Source of the DNA: Brachionus manjavacas
Lineage: Eukaryota > Rotifera > Eurotatoria > Ploima > Brachionidae
DNA: 64,000 nucleotides
Assembly (NCBI GenBank): GCA_019054805.1
Contig: JAHQIY010000012.1
Location: 1,860,001 to 1,924,000, forward strand
Direction of reading: 5' to 3'
The notes under the pieces are model-generated. The model saw only the letters and a program-made list of their open reading frames with translations. It did not search any database and was not told where the DNA came from. Position numbers and translations under genes: made by a program. The number at the start of each line of letters is the position of its first letter. Position 1 is the first letter of the stretch. Positions 1 to 11,990 of this stretch are shown piece by piece.

Positions 1-602
1 ACAAGGGTCAGTAAATAGTCCACTTCTTTTCAGCATTTTTATAAATGACATACCAAAAAGAAACAAGACAAACTTCCAGTACTCTCTTCTTTTTGCAGAT
101 GATTTGGCTACTTTTTTTTATTTTCAAATGTCATGTTACATGATTTTTGAGAAAAAAACAAAAGCTAGAACCAATCTTTAATAATCAAGATATTTTTTAA
201 TGTTATGATAATTCTCAGTTGAACCGAGCAGAATCCAAATTATTATCTTTTAGAGATTCCTCGTTATTTAAGCTGTTACCATCGACTTTTTGAGTTGAGT
301 GAGAGATATGTCATGTCAGGATTGGGCCATTCTGTTCCACTGGTCTTCAGACTGGTGGAAGAATATAGAGAAGGTTTCCAATCAAGATAATATCGAATAT
401 CCAACTCAATTTTTTCTTGTCCTAACTTATTATTATTTAAGAAAGTCTAATACTAGCCTACGTTCAAAAAAAAAAAATATCATTTATTACATTTTTATTT
501 ATCTTTCCTTTAATTTTTTTTATTTTTTTTAATCATTTATTATTTTTATTTTTATTATTTTTAATTCTGAGGGAGCTCAAGCTCGGTACGGAAAAACAAA
601 TT
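1..602 (+). mobile_element. LINE-A 3' fragment
   Basis: The start reads in frame as the reverse transcriptase segment containing FINDIP and LLFADD, matching the LINE copy at 50.9-54.3 kb. It then jumps to the C-terminal part of that ORF and ends in the same 3' signature, a GAGCTCAAGCTC hairpin followed by CGGTACGGAAAA. Much of the middle is missing and the frame is broken, so this is a dead, 5'-truncated copy that runs off the left edge. Confidence 0.85.
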
Positions 603-930
603 AAAAAAAAATGAAGAAGAAACTAAACAAATTTTCTTAAGTAAATATTAAAGGTAGGACGCTTATCAATAATTAATGAAAAGTCGCATTCATCGTGATT
701 ATCCTTTCAAACATAAAACAAGCTCAATCACGCTACATCTTGTTCCATTAGACTAAAATTATTGAATTTCAACTCGATTATCTTTGACTTGATTTTACAT
801 AAAATTAAAAAGTAGTTGCTGCTGCGACAAAATAAAAAAGTCTACATATTCAACCATCTGATTTATGAGAATACGATAAAAAATGCTAGAAAATTAATGG
901 TAAATTTATAGCTAGAAAATTTTTTTTTTA

Positions 931-1318
931 AACCCAGGGTTCCAAAAATAGCAAACCCTTTAAAAAATTGTTCTTCTTTAAGACTCAAAATCTCAAAGAT
1001 AAAACTTAAATATACTAAAAAAATATATATATTCTGAAAGAGGATAAAATTCTCTACATGCTTAAGTAATTTACAAAAAAAAACGAAAATGTTTTTTTTT
1101 TGGTTTAAATCGTATCTCCTTCGAGGGATCAATTATGAGCCCAATTTTTTTTTTTAATCTAGACAAAACTCTGAACACATCCATGGTTTTACTTTTTTAC
1201 ATTATTGCTTCATTTTTCTTTAAAAAAAAACTCTTCAAATCATGTGATTTTTAACAAATTTGTCAAATTTGAATTCTTTTATTAGAATTTTTAGATTAAA
1301 CTAAAGAATTCGATTTCT
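931..1318 (+). repeat. Dispersed repeat R1, copy 1
   Basis: Starts with AACCCAGGGTTCCAAAAATA and contains the words TTTAAGACTCAAAATCTCAAA and GGTTTAAATCGTATCTCCTT. The same order of words recurs at 48494-49031, and in reverse orientation at about 19613-19870. No protein is recognisable in any copy. Probably a non-autonomous DNA element; its exact ends are not resolved. Confidence 0.7.
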
Positions 1319-1321
1319 TAT

Positions 1322-1692
1322 TTACCATAATTTACGTAAATTTTGGTAAAATAGAATGGTAAAAAATTGTAAAAAATGGTAAAATATTTAAATTAATTAA
1401 AGGAATATTTATTTACAAAAAATAACTTGATTAAATTGTCATAAATCATATACAATTGAATAGATTAACATTTTATTTTTTTGATTTATCTATTTTGATT
1501 GAAAACTTTTTATTTTCTTTTTTAAATATAAAAAAAAATATCTTGAATAGTTTTAATGCCTTTTAATTGTTTATTTTTTGTAAATAAATATTCCTTTGAT
1601 TAATTTAAATTTTTTACCATTTTTACAATTTTTTACTATTTTTTACCATTAAAATTATTCCATTTTACCAAAATTTACGTAAATTATGGTTA
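1322..1692. repeat. Foldback repeat of ACGTAAATT type
   Basis: Bases 1322-1426 are repeated in inverted orientation at 1571-1692 (TTACCATAATTTACGTAAAT at the outer ends, GGAATATTTATTTAC at the inner ends), with a loop of about 145 bp. From 1693 to about 1945 follows an array of words such as TTACGTAAATTT and GGTAAATTTAC, ending near CCGGAACACCACTG. No coding content. Confidence 0.7.
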
Positions 1693-1945
1693 ATTTTTTG
1701 TTATTCATAATTTTGAAAATAAATGTTGAAGGATAAAAAAATTCAATTTTTTTTAAAAAGTGCCAAATTATTTTAATTTTTTGGACATTTTTTTTACATA
1801 AATTTACCAATTTTTACGTAAAATCTGGTAAATTTACGTTTTTTTACTTTTGTAAATTTACGTAAATTTACAAAATTCTACGTAAAATTCGGTAAATTTA
1901 CTATTTTTTACGTAAATTTTCGTAAATTTCTAAATCCGGAACACC

Positions 1946-2477
1946 ACTGTAGAATGATTGAATAGTTGAATGAGTTTGAAAAAAGAATAATTGAAAAAGT
2001 TGTCCATTACTCGGGTCGAGAGGAAAATTTGAATTCATTCGATATGTTTTCTCATAATTTTTTGGAAGACCAGCTTTGGTAAATGTTGTGTTGCAAGTTT
2101 TTCTTTTAGTTTATTTGGTAAACTGGTTTTCTTTATTACTTCTTAATCTTTTCTATCTAAGCTTATTGTAGGACTCTCTAAGAAGAAATCTGCAATTTAT
2201 TTCAATAATTTAAAAATTAAGCTAAATTTACAAATTAAGAAGATATTTCTACAGTGCATGATTTTGAGATGATTTAGTCATTCATCAATTAAACAAGGCA
2301 TGCTTTTCAAATTTTCTGGAATGCGAAATTTAAAAAATATTCACTCTAATTCTTACTTGTTAATTAAAGTAGTGCTTAAATTAATTTAATGATGAAGAAT
2401 TTAAAATTTTCATTACCTTTAAGTATTAAAAAAAATAGTTTTTTAGTTACACTATTAAAATCACATTTTGGAAAAAA
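1946..2477. other. Upstream region of astacin gene
   Basis: AT-rich sequence with no protein or RNA that I recognise. It presumably contains the promoter and 5' UTR of the astacin gene; no clear core promoter stands out. Confidence 0.4.
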
Positions 2478-3305
2478 ATGCTATTATTTGGAATCTTGGG
2501 CTTAATTGCATCACTAAGCTTTATAAATCCATATCCACTCCAGTTTGACCATAATGCTCCGTCGGATATCTATGAAAAAATGGCTCTAAAACAAAACGCT
2601 TTGTCAAGAGGCTATGCAAAAGACTTGTTGGAAAGTCAAAAATGGACAAACGGAATTGTGCCTTACACAATTGATGCCAGTTATTCTTCCGGTGCTGTTT
2701 CGATCATTTATTCAGGAATGAGGCTTATTGAGGACTCGACTAGAATGGATGGTAAAGACTGCATCAAATTTGTTGCACGAACCACAGAAACTACTTATCT
2801 GAGTATTTTTAGTGGTTCAGGCTGCTGGTCTTATATTGGAAAGGTTTTCACAGGTGCTCAGCAGCTTTCACTAAAAATACCAACCGAAGCCAGTCCAGGG
2901 TCATGTCTTTTTACTGGCACTGTTGCCCATGAGTTGATTCATGCGTTGGGCTTTGATCATGAACATGTGAGACCTGACCGCGACAGCTTTGTTAGAATAA
3001 ATTGGGATAAAATTCGTTCTGATGCTACTAGTAATTTTCAAATTTCATCAAATGGTCTTGATTTAGGTTTTGAATATGATTATGATTCAATAATGCATTA
3101 CGAATCAGGTGCTTTTTCAATCGATGATTCACAAACTATAGAACCATTACAAAGTGGGGTTCAGCTGATTAACAAATTTAATCAGACGTATCTGACCGAC
3201 ACAGATATTGGTGAAATTAGAAAATTTTACGGTAACAGCTATGCAATAAAAAGCGCCATTGACTTGACAACAATTTTTTTGATTTTAGTAATAGCCCATA
3301 TTTAA
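2478..3305 (+). CDS. Astacin family (M12A) zinc metalloprotease
   Basis: Intronless 275-residue protein. A hydrophobic signal peptide (about residues 1-18) is followed by a short pro-segment and a catalytic domain that starts near WTNGIVPYTI (residues 56-65). Zinc and catalytic site: HELIHALGFDH at 151-161 followed by E162 and RPDRD, the full astacin signature; the Met-turn SIMHY lies at 204-208 with the usual Tyr. Known family role: secreted or surface endopeptidase in development, matrix processing or digestion. Odd points: the domain has only three cysteines (95, 116, 143); the one normally placed at the end of the domain is replaced in RKFYGNS. The protein ends with a hydrophobic stretch (about 260-273) that could be a membrane or GPI-anchor signal. 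The first ATG after an AT-rich leader gives the signal peptide. Confidence 0.93.
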   Translation: MLLFGILGLIASLSFINPYPLQFDHNAPSDIYEKMALKQNALSRGYAKDLLESQKWTNGIVPYTIDASYSSGAVSIIYSGMRLIEDSTRMDGKDCIKFVARTTETTYLSIFSGSGCWSYIGKVFTGAQQLSLKIPTEASPGSCLFTGTVAHELIHALGFDHEHVRPDRDSFVRINWDKIRSDATSNFQISSNGLDLGFEYDYDSIMHYESGAFSIDDSQTIEPLQSGVQLINKFNQTYLTDTDIGEIRKFYGNSYAIKSAIDLTTIFLILVIAHI

Positions 3306-4184
3306 AAAAATTGGGAAAAACTTAATTAAAATTAATGAAGTTTGGTAAAAAATTTAACAACAAAAATTCTAATTAATTCTCAACAATTTTTTCAGCCCTT
3401 TTGTGATACTACTTTATCTGTGCAGAAAATATTTAAAATTTGTTGACAATTTTATATTCTATCAAAATTTAAAAATATATTAATTGATTCATTTTTGATT
3501 GAAAATGAGTAAGAGAAATATTCTGTAAAAAAAAATGTTTAGGCCCAAGAGGGTCTTTTTGTGTAATGCTTACATTAGACGCCTTGAGCCCTTCTATCCG
3601 TGTCGTGAGACGTATTCTAGCAGCGATTTATGCTCCTTGTTAGCTTAAATACTCATGGTTAAGTGAATCAACTTACCAGTGATATTAAAAAAAGATGTCG
3701 CTATATCACCTTTGGACCCATTAAAAATATTGTCTTTTTTTTGTCATTCCTGAGAAAATTTAGATTTAAAGTAAGGTCATCTGACTCGCCTTAAATTTAT
3801 TTTGAAATCAAAAGACTTAAATATAAAAGACCCGGTCATATCAGATAATTTTTTTACCTTTAACCGAAAAATAAAATTGAATATTTTTATGAAAATTTTC
3901 ACTAAATTCATAAAATTTTTTGAATTTAGTGCACAGTTTGAAACCTTGATTATTTTACTCTTTGAGTTACACAACAAATAAGCTTTAATTAAATTTCTAA
4001 TGATATTGCTAATTCTCAATACGTGTTTGTAAAAGAAAACTAAAAAAATTACATAAACTCTATAATGAAAAATATCTCAATTAATTTCTAAATGTCAATG
4101 CAAAACCTGATTTTTTAGTTCTAATAAAATAGCCCGATTTAAAATATTGCTCAACTTTTATTTTGTCTTTACAAAATTTAAGGT
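3306..4184. other. Intergenic, with a repeat R2 copy
   Basis: Apart from the R2 piece at about 3541-3720 I see no gene. The last hundred bases lead into the ATG at 4185 and probably hold that gene's promoter. Confidence 0.4.
3541..3720 (+). repeat. Dispersed repeat R2, copy 1
   Basis: Shares an ordered series of words with about 55680-55830: TCTATCCG, a GACGTATT or GGCGTATT block, ACTCATGGTTAAGT, CAGTGATAT and TCGCTATATCAC. The copies are clearly diverged. No coding content; it could be the 3' end of a retroposon, but the family is unknown. Confidence 0.55.
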
Positions 4185-5220
4185 ATGGGTTCAGAGTCGT
4201 CAAAACAAAATCAAAGTAAATAAACAAAATAATAGTTAATCAATTTTTAATTTTTTTTTTCTAAAAAGAAAATTTAAAATTATCAAATTCAAACGATAAA
4301 GTTCAAGAGAGGAAAAATCAAAATGTCGAATGCACAAAAATTAAAAAATCCAAGCTAAAAAAAAATAGTTCCTCAGTAAAAAATGTCAAATTTAGAACAA
4401 TCAAAGAAAAATCAACTCATAAATACGACAAAAATTTAAAAACTAGAAAATTTTCAAAAAAAAACCCAAATTCGAGCTTTTACCAAAAAAGCTCTAAAAA
4501 TTTAAAACCAGATCCAAGATCAAAAACACCAGAAACAAAATCTGCAGAAGAAACAGTATGTTTATCTGACAAGAATGTTATTCCAAATGATTTAATAGAA
4601 AATGTTCCGTGTGAGACATCAGTGCAAAATATTTTGCCTTCAGATCAGACAGAACCAGAACAAATCGAGAACTCAAATTGTGAAGAAATCTCACCCAAAA
4701 ATATCGAACAAAATGGTGTCAGGCCGATTGTTACAGTTGATACGAATTTAAAATCCCGACTGTACTCAGAGCATACGACCCATGTCCAGGTTTCGCCGAG
4801 AACAGCCATGTGTCTGGCTGCTTCTTTGGAAAACGATCTTTCAAAAGGAAATAAAGGTGCCAAGATGTTTCAAATGCTTAAGCAAAAATCTCAGGAATGG
4901 ATCATTGATGAGACTAATGTGAAACAATCACCTTATTTACAAAATGCGCAAGAACAACAGGTTTTTTTTAAAATTATTTTCCAACTTTTTTTAATTTAAT
5001 TAGTTGATAAATAAATTGGGTTCAGAGTTTGATTATTTTAGTAAGCTTGAAGAGCTGAAAAAAAAGCAAAGTAAGTTTTTAAAGTGGATTTTTTAGGTTT
5101 TTATTTTTTTTAAATTTAATTTTTAAAGATTATAAAATCATAGTTGACAATTTAACTTATGAAATGAACAAAATTGGGAATAAGAACCGGCAGCAAATGG
5201 TCAGAAACAATATGAAATAG
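4185..5220 (+). CDS. Four-exon gene, paralogue of Z-disc-like gene
   Basis: Exons join cleanly in frame at 4185-4215, 4269-4960, 5004-5070 and 5129-5220 (882 nt, 293 residues). Each intron (53, 43 and 58 nt) starts GT and ends AG, mostly as TAAAG. The start is the ATG in GGTATGGGTTCAG (MGSESSKQNQ). The first two-thirds is low-complexity and rich in Lys, Ser, Asn and Glu. The conserved block lies near the end of exon 2: YSEHTTHVQVSPRTAMCLAA, then a Gly/Lys segment and QKSQEWIIDETNVK. The same block, in the same order, is found in the minus-strand gene at 60.3-60.9 kb. The Gly-rich, Phe-Gln-Lys, Trp-Ile-Ile-Asp-Glu pattern recalls the short motif of synaptopodin/myozenin-type Z-disc proteins, but that link is only suggestive. 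The C-terminus is basic and polar without a known domain. Confidence 0.75.
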
Positions 5221-6090
5221 AATTTGAAATATCTTTTTTTAAATTTTTAATCTTTTTCTAAATGATCAAAATAAAACTCATGATTGAAATCTTTATACAA
5301 GTATTTATGTATCATTAAATATTTTTTAAACGAAATTGATTTCTTTTTAATCTTAAAGCAATCACATAAAAAATTATGCCTTACTTTACTTGTTTGGATT
5401 ATATTTCGTCTCTCTAAATTCATTTATTTCAACTAAAAATAAAATTTAAATAGCTCTATTTAATTAGATATTTAGAAAAAATTGACTTTGGATTACTTTA
5501 GTTTCAAATTTCAATACTAAGGCGAAAATATTTCGTCTTCTCTTCTAAAAATCGAGACCATCATTTGGCTTGGTCGCCATTCAATATCTTAAAAAATTTT
5601 AAAGAATTTTTATTATTAATTTTCAATAATCTTAAATGAAAATCTTATAGAATCTAATTTTTAAAATCTTTTAAGAACTTATCAGATCTTAGATAAAGGA
5701 ATTTTTGTAAGACATTGTATCAGGAATCGTAAAAATTTTTAAGAAATTATTTAAGAATGAGCAGTATTTCTTTTCATCAGTTAATATTTTTTGGCTTATA
5801 TTTTATTCATATGACAAATTTATAGAAAGTATATGACAAATTTTTCTTTTATTAACTGACAAAATAAAAATAAAAAGGATAATAAAATTATAGAAGCTAC
5901 TAACAATTTTTTTTATAATAATAGCAAACATTTTTTTTATGACAAAAAGTAGAAATAAAATAATGACAAATATTTAAAAAAGGGGTGCAAAATTATTGAA
6001 ACCAATGACAAATTTATTTATTACGAAAACAAAAAAAAAAACTAAAATGAAAATTAAAAAAATGAAAAAAAAAAAGAAAAATTAAGTGAA
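5221..6090. other. Intergenic, nothing recognised
   Basis: Very AT-rich sequence, with runs of ACAAATTT near 5810-6010. I see no gene, RNA or complete repeat. Confidence 0.4.
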
Positions 6091-6670
6091 AAAATGGGGT
6101 CTCACTCAAAAGACACTAGGAAATCTTTAGTCGGATCTATTTTAGACTATTCTTTTCTTTGCTTGAAATCATTTTCAGAAAATAATATCAAATACTACAA
6201 GCAATTCAGAATTCAGCAGTAAGATCTATCCTTAAGTTAAAATATGATACTCCTTTCAACATCGTGCATCATAAGGCTTTTAATAAACTTAAATAACTAA
6301 CAGTCTCGAATCGGCTTTTTGAGTTGAGTGAGAGATATGTTGGGACAGGACTGAGTCATTCTATTCCATTGATTCTCAGACTGGTGGAGGAATACAATAC
6401 AGGTTTCGAATCAAGACATATTGAATACCCAACTCCATTGTGTAATTGCTACCTTACTATTTTTTCCTGAAACCTGAACTATGAAAACATGTGCCACATG
6501 TAACAATCTATGTCTTCTAAACTTTCATTTTTTTTTTTTTTTTAGCTTATTTACTTAATTCTGATTTTTTTTATCTCATTTTATTAACTTTAATTTTTTT
6601 TTATTTTGATTTTGATTTTTTTAATTTATTCTGAAGGAGCCCTAGCTCGGTACAGAAAATAAATAAATAA
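6091..6670 (+). mobile_element. LINE-A 3' fragment
   Basis: Matches the last part of ORF2 and the 3' UTR of the LINE at 50.9-54.3 kb: ACTAGGAAATCTTTAGTCGG through the CCAACTCCATTGTGTAATTG block, ending in GGAGCCCTAGCTCGGTACAG and an A-rich tail. It is 5'-truncated with a few stops and small changes, so inactive. The hairpin near 6631-6650 is the conserved 3' end of this family. Confidence 0.87.
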
Positions 6671-7274
6671 AAAAATTAAAAATAATAATTTAATTTTGTC
6701 AGTCCCTAAAATAGTTGCCTTATTTTTTTATTTTTCAGAAAAATTATTCTATATCACCGGGAAGCAGAAGATAAAATCAGAAATGTGAAGCAGAAAATAA
6801 AAAAAAAATAGAATATTTTTTCATCCGTAGATAAATATTTTTTGTAGTAGACATTTTTTTAATAATAAAAGATAAAAAACAAATAACAAATGCTTTTAAT
6901 AGAAAATATTTATTTTAATATAAAGTAAGTGAAAGAAAATGAAAAAATTGAGTAAAGAAAATGGTTGGCATGATCTTGATGAGATTTTGTAAAGGAATTG
7001 AAAGTATTAAAATCTCTAAATATTTAATTTTTTTTTTGATTTAATTATTTATTTTGTGGCCTCAGCGTTAGCTGTTTTAGCCAAGAATAAAAAGAATAGA
7101 ATAAAGGTTATTGAAAATTAAAGTTAATAATGTTTAAATATACAAAATATATAAATATGATTAAATATAATAAATAAAATTTTTTAGTCAAAAAATACTA
7201 AGACCAACGTAATAATTATTAAATAACTTTTTTAACTCCGCATAAAAATGTTTAATCTAAATATTTAATATAGA
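6671..7274. other. Intergenic, nothing recognised
   Basis: AT-rich sequence between a LINE end and a MULE tail. No gene seen; it may be decayed MULE sequence. Confidence 0.35.
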
Positions 7275-7676
7275 TTAAAATGGTTTAAAACTCAATCTAT
7301 CTTGACAAGTACCCTCATCTTTGATATTAACACTTGCTAGTTGAGAGATTTCATTTTCATTAACCATTATTGGAATTGTTTGAGAATCTTGGTTAAATTG
7401 AATTGTGTTCATTGTATTTTTATTCCGAGAAAAAGTTTCAAGAGTTGCTGGTTTTGGATTTGGTATAATTGCATCTTGATTCACTGCAAAATTATCACTA
7501 TTTTCGCTTGGCTGACGTTGTAACACAGGAATAGCTTTTGATGGTTGACTTCTTTTACGTTTTTGAACAATTGGTAAACATTTTGCTTGAAGAAGTATTT
7601 GGCAGAGATTTAGCCTGCTGGACACAGCTATGATATGTTTACAAAAGAAGCTTTTTAGCCAGAATTTAAAGTACAT
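7275..7676 (-). pseudogene. MULE transposase C-terminal fragment (SWIM end)
   Basis: The open stretch begins with the end of a SWIM zinc finger (FWLKSFFCKHIIAVSSRLNL, giving the C-x-H half) followed by a basic segment with KRKRSQPSKA and a polar tail. The pre-SWIM catalytic part is absent nearby. The fragment at 32.7-33.2 kb has the same order (CSHIISCSYRLSL, then KRKRKVGASKK), and 59.03 kb shares LQAKCLPI plus QKR. Mutator-like transposases usually carry SWIM at this position. This copy is only the 3' end. Confidence 0.6.
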
Positions 7677-9562
7677 TTAATTTTAAGCCACTCATTTTTT
7701 TTTATTTCAATTATCTAAACTGATATTATCTCTTTTAAATAAGATTCAAATGACCAGGATAAATTGAGCATGTTGTCACAATAAATTTGCACTGTTGTTT
7801 TGTCATTTCATCTGGATTGATTTTGGAATTGGCCAAAAATAAACCAAAGATCCAAATAATTAAGCTTAATAACTTTTTTTTCAAGAATATTCCATTAATG
7901 AGCAATTTTAAAATATTCTAGTTTTGTAACGAGTTCTGTGTAAATTTTTTTATAATTTAAATAATTAAGATTTCTAAATCAAGAAAATTGATCAATTGTT
8001 TTAATTTTTAAATCTTGTTTTAATGATTTATTATTTGTTTCTCCAAAAAAAAATTTAGCAATAAATAATTAGAATATTAATAAATAAATTTTTTTATTTA
8101 AAAAAAATTGCAGGTATGCAGCCCTTGAAGAATTTTTAGGAAGTTAATTCATCATCATCATTATCATCTTCAGTCGACTGCAAATAGTTTTGGATTCGAA
8201 ATTCTTTAATTCGAAATCTACTCAAGCTGTTAGTTATAAGGCTATTAAGTAGTTTTCAAATAATTAAGTATGTAAGAGAATCAGTAATTAAGTCAGTTGA
8301 AAAAAGAATAGAAAATAAACCTTTTTTATTTATTTTATTGCTAATTCTTTATAATTTTTTGAAAAATTTTTAAAAAATATCATTTAATAATTAATTAATT
8401 TATGATGTAATATATTCATCGATTTTTTTTTGATGAAAAAATATCAAAAACAAAAATTAAATTTATTAATTTGTTAATTAAATTAAGAATAAACCAAAGA
8501 AAATAATCCTCTACTGAGTTCAAAATGAAGGATTATCTTTCAATTTTTTAGTTAAAAAACAAATTTTATGACCTTTGGAAAATTTTTATGTCTAAATTTG
8601 TATTAGTAAATATGAGCATTATTCTTGATCCATGCATCATTAAAAAAACTTTACCAAATTCAAAGCTTAATTTAACAAATAAATAAAAAAAAATTTAAAA
8701 TCAAACTATTATATGCTTAGAACCAAAATATGTCTCTGCTTTAAATGTATTATTTAAAAATCAACCAAAACTATCATGAAATTTCTAATCATGATCATTA
8801 ATTTCAATTCGCCTTTTTCACAATTTATTTCTGAACTAAACAGAGTTTTTTAAAAGCATTAAGTCAAGTCCGATTCCGGACTTTAAATTTTTTTTCCAAA
8901 ATTCCGAGCCAAAGATTTTTCTATTTATAACTTAAAGAAAAAATTTAATTCAACTGAGTCAGATAAATTGCATTGGCAATTCATCAGTCAGAATTACAGG
9001 CAAATAAAATTTCTGCAGTTCCAGGTAGCTTTTATGGCGGATTAGCAAGTGTAAATGTCCGGACTTTTTTTAATGACTTGAACCTTAATTTGTGACTTTC
9101 AAGCAACTATGGCACTGAACACTACTTTTGGAAAAATTCTTGTAATTTTTCAATTTTTGAGAGCTCATTTCTGAAAATTCATTAAAAGCAGCTTATTTGG
9201 GCCAAAATTTTTCAAACAATTCACATTGTTTTGTACTTATTTATTTTTATTTATTAAAGGATTCAGTGTCACATACAGTGTTGTTTCAAAAATATTAAGT
9301 CAAAGTAAAGTCAAGAGTTTTTTTTAAAGTCGAGTTACTGACTTGACTTGAAAAGATAAAATGATTTTTTTTTGATGATTTTTGCACAAATTCCTTATTT
9401 TTATTTAAAAAAATAGATTGAAATAAATGGCAATTTTAATAAAAAGATAACTAATCAATCAAGAATAAAAAGAGTTTAATTAAACAAAATTCTTTAAAAC
9501 TTCATTTTATTTCAATTTTTTTTTTAATTTTTTATCATATAAATTCACTATTAAATGTTCTC
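7677..9562. other. Intergenic, mostly unrecognised
   Basis: AT-rich. Around 8120-8180 the minus strand reads as a short acidic tail (EDDNDDDEL), possibly another transposase 3' end. Around 8860-8900 and 9295-9355 there are related AAGTCAA-rich words. No intact gene is visible. Confidence 0.35.
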
Positions 9563-9572
9563 GATCAAATGA

Positions 9573-10319
9573 TTATGAATAGTCACAACCAGCTGGAATG
9601 GCCCATGAAACCAGCTGTTTGATTTCTTTTTGATCTTGGCTAAAATTGTGCAAAATAAAACCACTTTTAGCTTCAATTTCTTTTATGGTCACCAAATATG
9701 TGTCCAAATTAGAACGAGAAGCAGTTGAATCATTAGGCATAATCCATGCAACTACATCATTTGTGCGGGCATTCTCAATAATTTTCCAGTAAAAATCAGG
9801 AGTACGAATACCATGTGTTGATATGAACAAATCATTTGTTTCATTATTGCCCATGATTGCACCACCATAAACCCTAAGTGTATCCACGTCTCTTAAGCAC
9901 TCAATAATTTCTTCAGACAAAAGCCAGGCACCACGATTAAGGGTGTAGTATTGTGGATTAATATTGGTCATATAGTTTGATTCCATAATGGCTTGTTCAG
10001 AATGATCAAGATGATTAGCAGGTACCATGTGACCACGATCATAACCTGAATTGTAATAGGTGGAATATTTCAATTGTTGACAGTTAAGCGACACTTCTGG
10101 ATCTAGAGCAAAATTTGAACTCCGAGGAAGAGAGCCGTTATCTTTTTCAGCAATGTAGTAGAATAAAACTGGAATACGCTCTTTACAATCAATCCAAACA
10201 TCAAATAGAGAGTATTCACGCTTGAATACGCTTTTAAACGGACTGTTGTTGGTGAAGTAAAATTCACTCTGAATGGAAGATTGGACTAAAATTAGCAATG
10301 ATAAAATTTTAATAAACAT
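9573..10319 (-). CDS. Secreted DNA/RNA non-specific endonuclease, copy A
   Basis: Intronless 248-residue protein with an N-terminal signal peptide (about residues 1-18). The fold is that of the beta-beta-alpha-metal DNA/RNA non-specific nucleases: DRGH at 94-97, where the His is the general base, and NINPQYYTLNRGAW around 119-132, which supplies the metal-binding Asn and the helix. Members of this family cut DNA and RNA without sequence preference; a secreted form suggests a digestive or defensive role, which is inference. Its near-twin is at 23.5 kb. The 3' 484 bp (9563-10046) is identical base for base to that copy, while the 5' 273 bp of coding sequence differs at roughly two dozen positions. 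Similarity also continues upstream of the gene to about 10640. Confidence 0.93.
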   Translation of the reverse strand: MFIKILSLLILVQSSIQSEFYFTNNSPFKSVFKREYSLFDVWIDCKERIPVLFYYIAEKDNGSLPRSSNFALDPEVSLNCQQLKYSTYYNSGYDRGHMVPANHLDHSEQAIMESNYMTNINPQYYTLNRGAWLLSEEIIECLRDVDTLRVYGGAIMGNNETNDLFISTHGIRTPDFYWKIIENARTNDVVAWIMPNDSTASRSNLDTYLVTIKEIEAKSGFILHNFSQDQKEIKQLVSWAIPAGCDYS

Positions 10320-11990
10320 TTTAAAAAAATCATTTTATTGATTGTAAAAGTTTTTTATTTATAAGGATAAAATTAAGTTTTTAATATTTTATTAAATTGC
10401 GAACAAATAGATAAAATAAAATTAGTTCTAGTATATTGAATTTCTTTTTTAATTTTATTGTCAAATAAGTGATTTTAATTTGGTTGTCTTTTATTGATTG
10501 CTAAAAGTACACCTTCAAATATTCAGTAATCATCAAAAAATTTTGAAAAAAAAATTTTTGTAAATATTTAAATTAATACCACAAGACCAAACAAATTAAT
10601 GTCTGTAATATAATCTGAAAATTTTTCAGTTATTTTTATAACAGCACTTACTTAAAAACTAAATTTTTTTTTGTTCAAATCTCCTTGATCTCAAATCAAA
10701 TAAATTTCAAATAATTCAATCTTTATTTGCTTAGACAGTAAAAATTATTTATTACAGTATATAAATATCATTTACTTTACTTTTATTTTAATAGCACCAT
10801 ACAATTTTAAGTAATATGATATTCTAAAACATCTTTTTTAAAATTTTTATTTTTTTTCAAATTCATTTAAATTTGAAATTTTTTAAATGGAATGGTAGCT
10901 AGAAATTCTAAATATCTAGATTTCAATGTGTAATTTTATCTATTAAAAAATTTAAAATTTAACTTCTTTTAGCTTTTTGATTAACATCATTTTAATTTTT
11001 TAATGTATCCTCAATAAACTGACAAAAATATATGATTTTTTTTTTGGGATTTTTAAAGTCATTAATTAATTATATAAGATATATATAATTTATATAATTT
11101 TATTTCCTTAAAAAGTACAAGTAATAATTAAAGATTTTATTATTTATCAATAAAATATTTCTTTTAATTAAATAAAAATGAATACCAAGCTTTTTTTTGA
11201 TCATGAATCTCGTTGCTAATGCAGATCATATGCTGATCATTTACAGTGGTGATTTGATCAATGGAATTTATCATTTTTTTACGTAAATTTAAGTAAAAAT
11301 AGCAAATTTTTTTCAAAAAATGCTTAAAAATCAAATAAGATGGATCAAGATGGATCTAAAGCAATCGAAAATTGCTTAATTTTTATTTAAAATTTAAAAT
11401 CATGTTTTAGAGCCGCGAATACGATTTATTTCTCAAAATTTTTATCTTGATTAATTTTGATTTCCGTGATTAATCTAAGTTTTTAGCATAATCAGATTTT
11501 TTTATCATGATTACATTATTAGTAAATTTAGTGAAAACTTTTTTTTTTTGGACTCAAACAATTATTTGAAATGATCAGAAAATTGACCCTTTAAAAAAGA
11601 GATAATATTATCTTTATTTTGAAAATAATTAGTTTACGTTATTTTTTTGTTGTAAATAATTACTTTTTATTAAAATAATTATTTTACTGCTGAAATTAAT
11701 TATTTGTAAATTAATTTTTGAAAATAATATATTATATTATACAATATTTCAGTTATCAAAATATAAAAAATCTAAATAAAAAAAACAAAAAACTTTTTTG
11801 ATTATTGCCTAGCTAGACAATTTTTTGCTTTTGCTTTTGGAGCAGCAGCTTTCTGCATAAGCTTTAATGGCATTTCTCAAAGCTTTTGTGATTTACTGCT
11901 AAAGAAATAATATGAGAGTAATAATAATTCTTGAAATAAAAACTACAAGTGCATCTCCTACTTGACAAATCATTACTATTAAATTGTACT
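10320..11990. other. Duplicated upstream flank, then unrecognised
   Basis: About 10320-10640 is the diverged counterpart of 24218-24535 (for example AAAGTACACCTTCAAATATT), so the nuclease duplication carried its promoter region. The remainder is AT-rich with short ACGTAAATT-type words near 11281. On the minus strand near 11815-11900 a short open piece is too small to assign. Confidence 0.5.

Noticed and set aside
863-1132. 89-codon minus-strand frame
   Set aside because: It lies entirely in the dispersed repeat R1 and has no homologue in the other copies.
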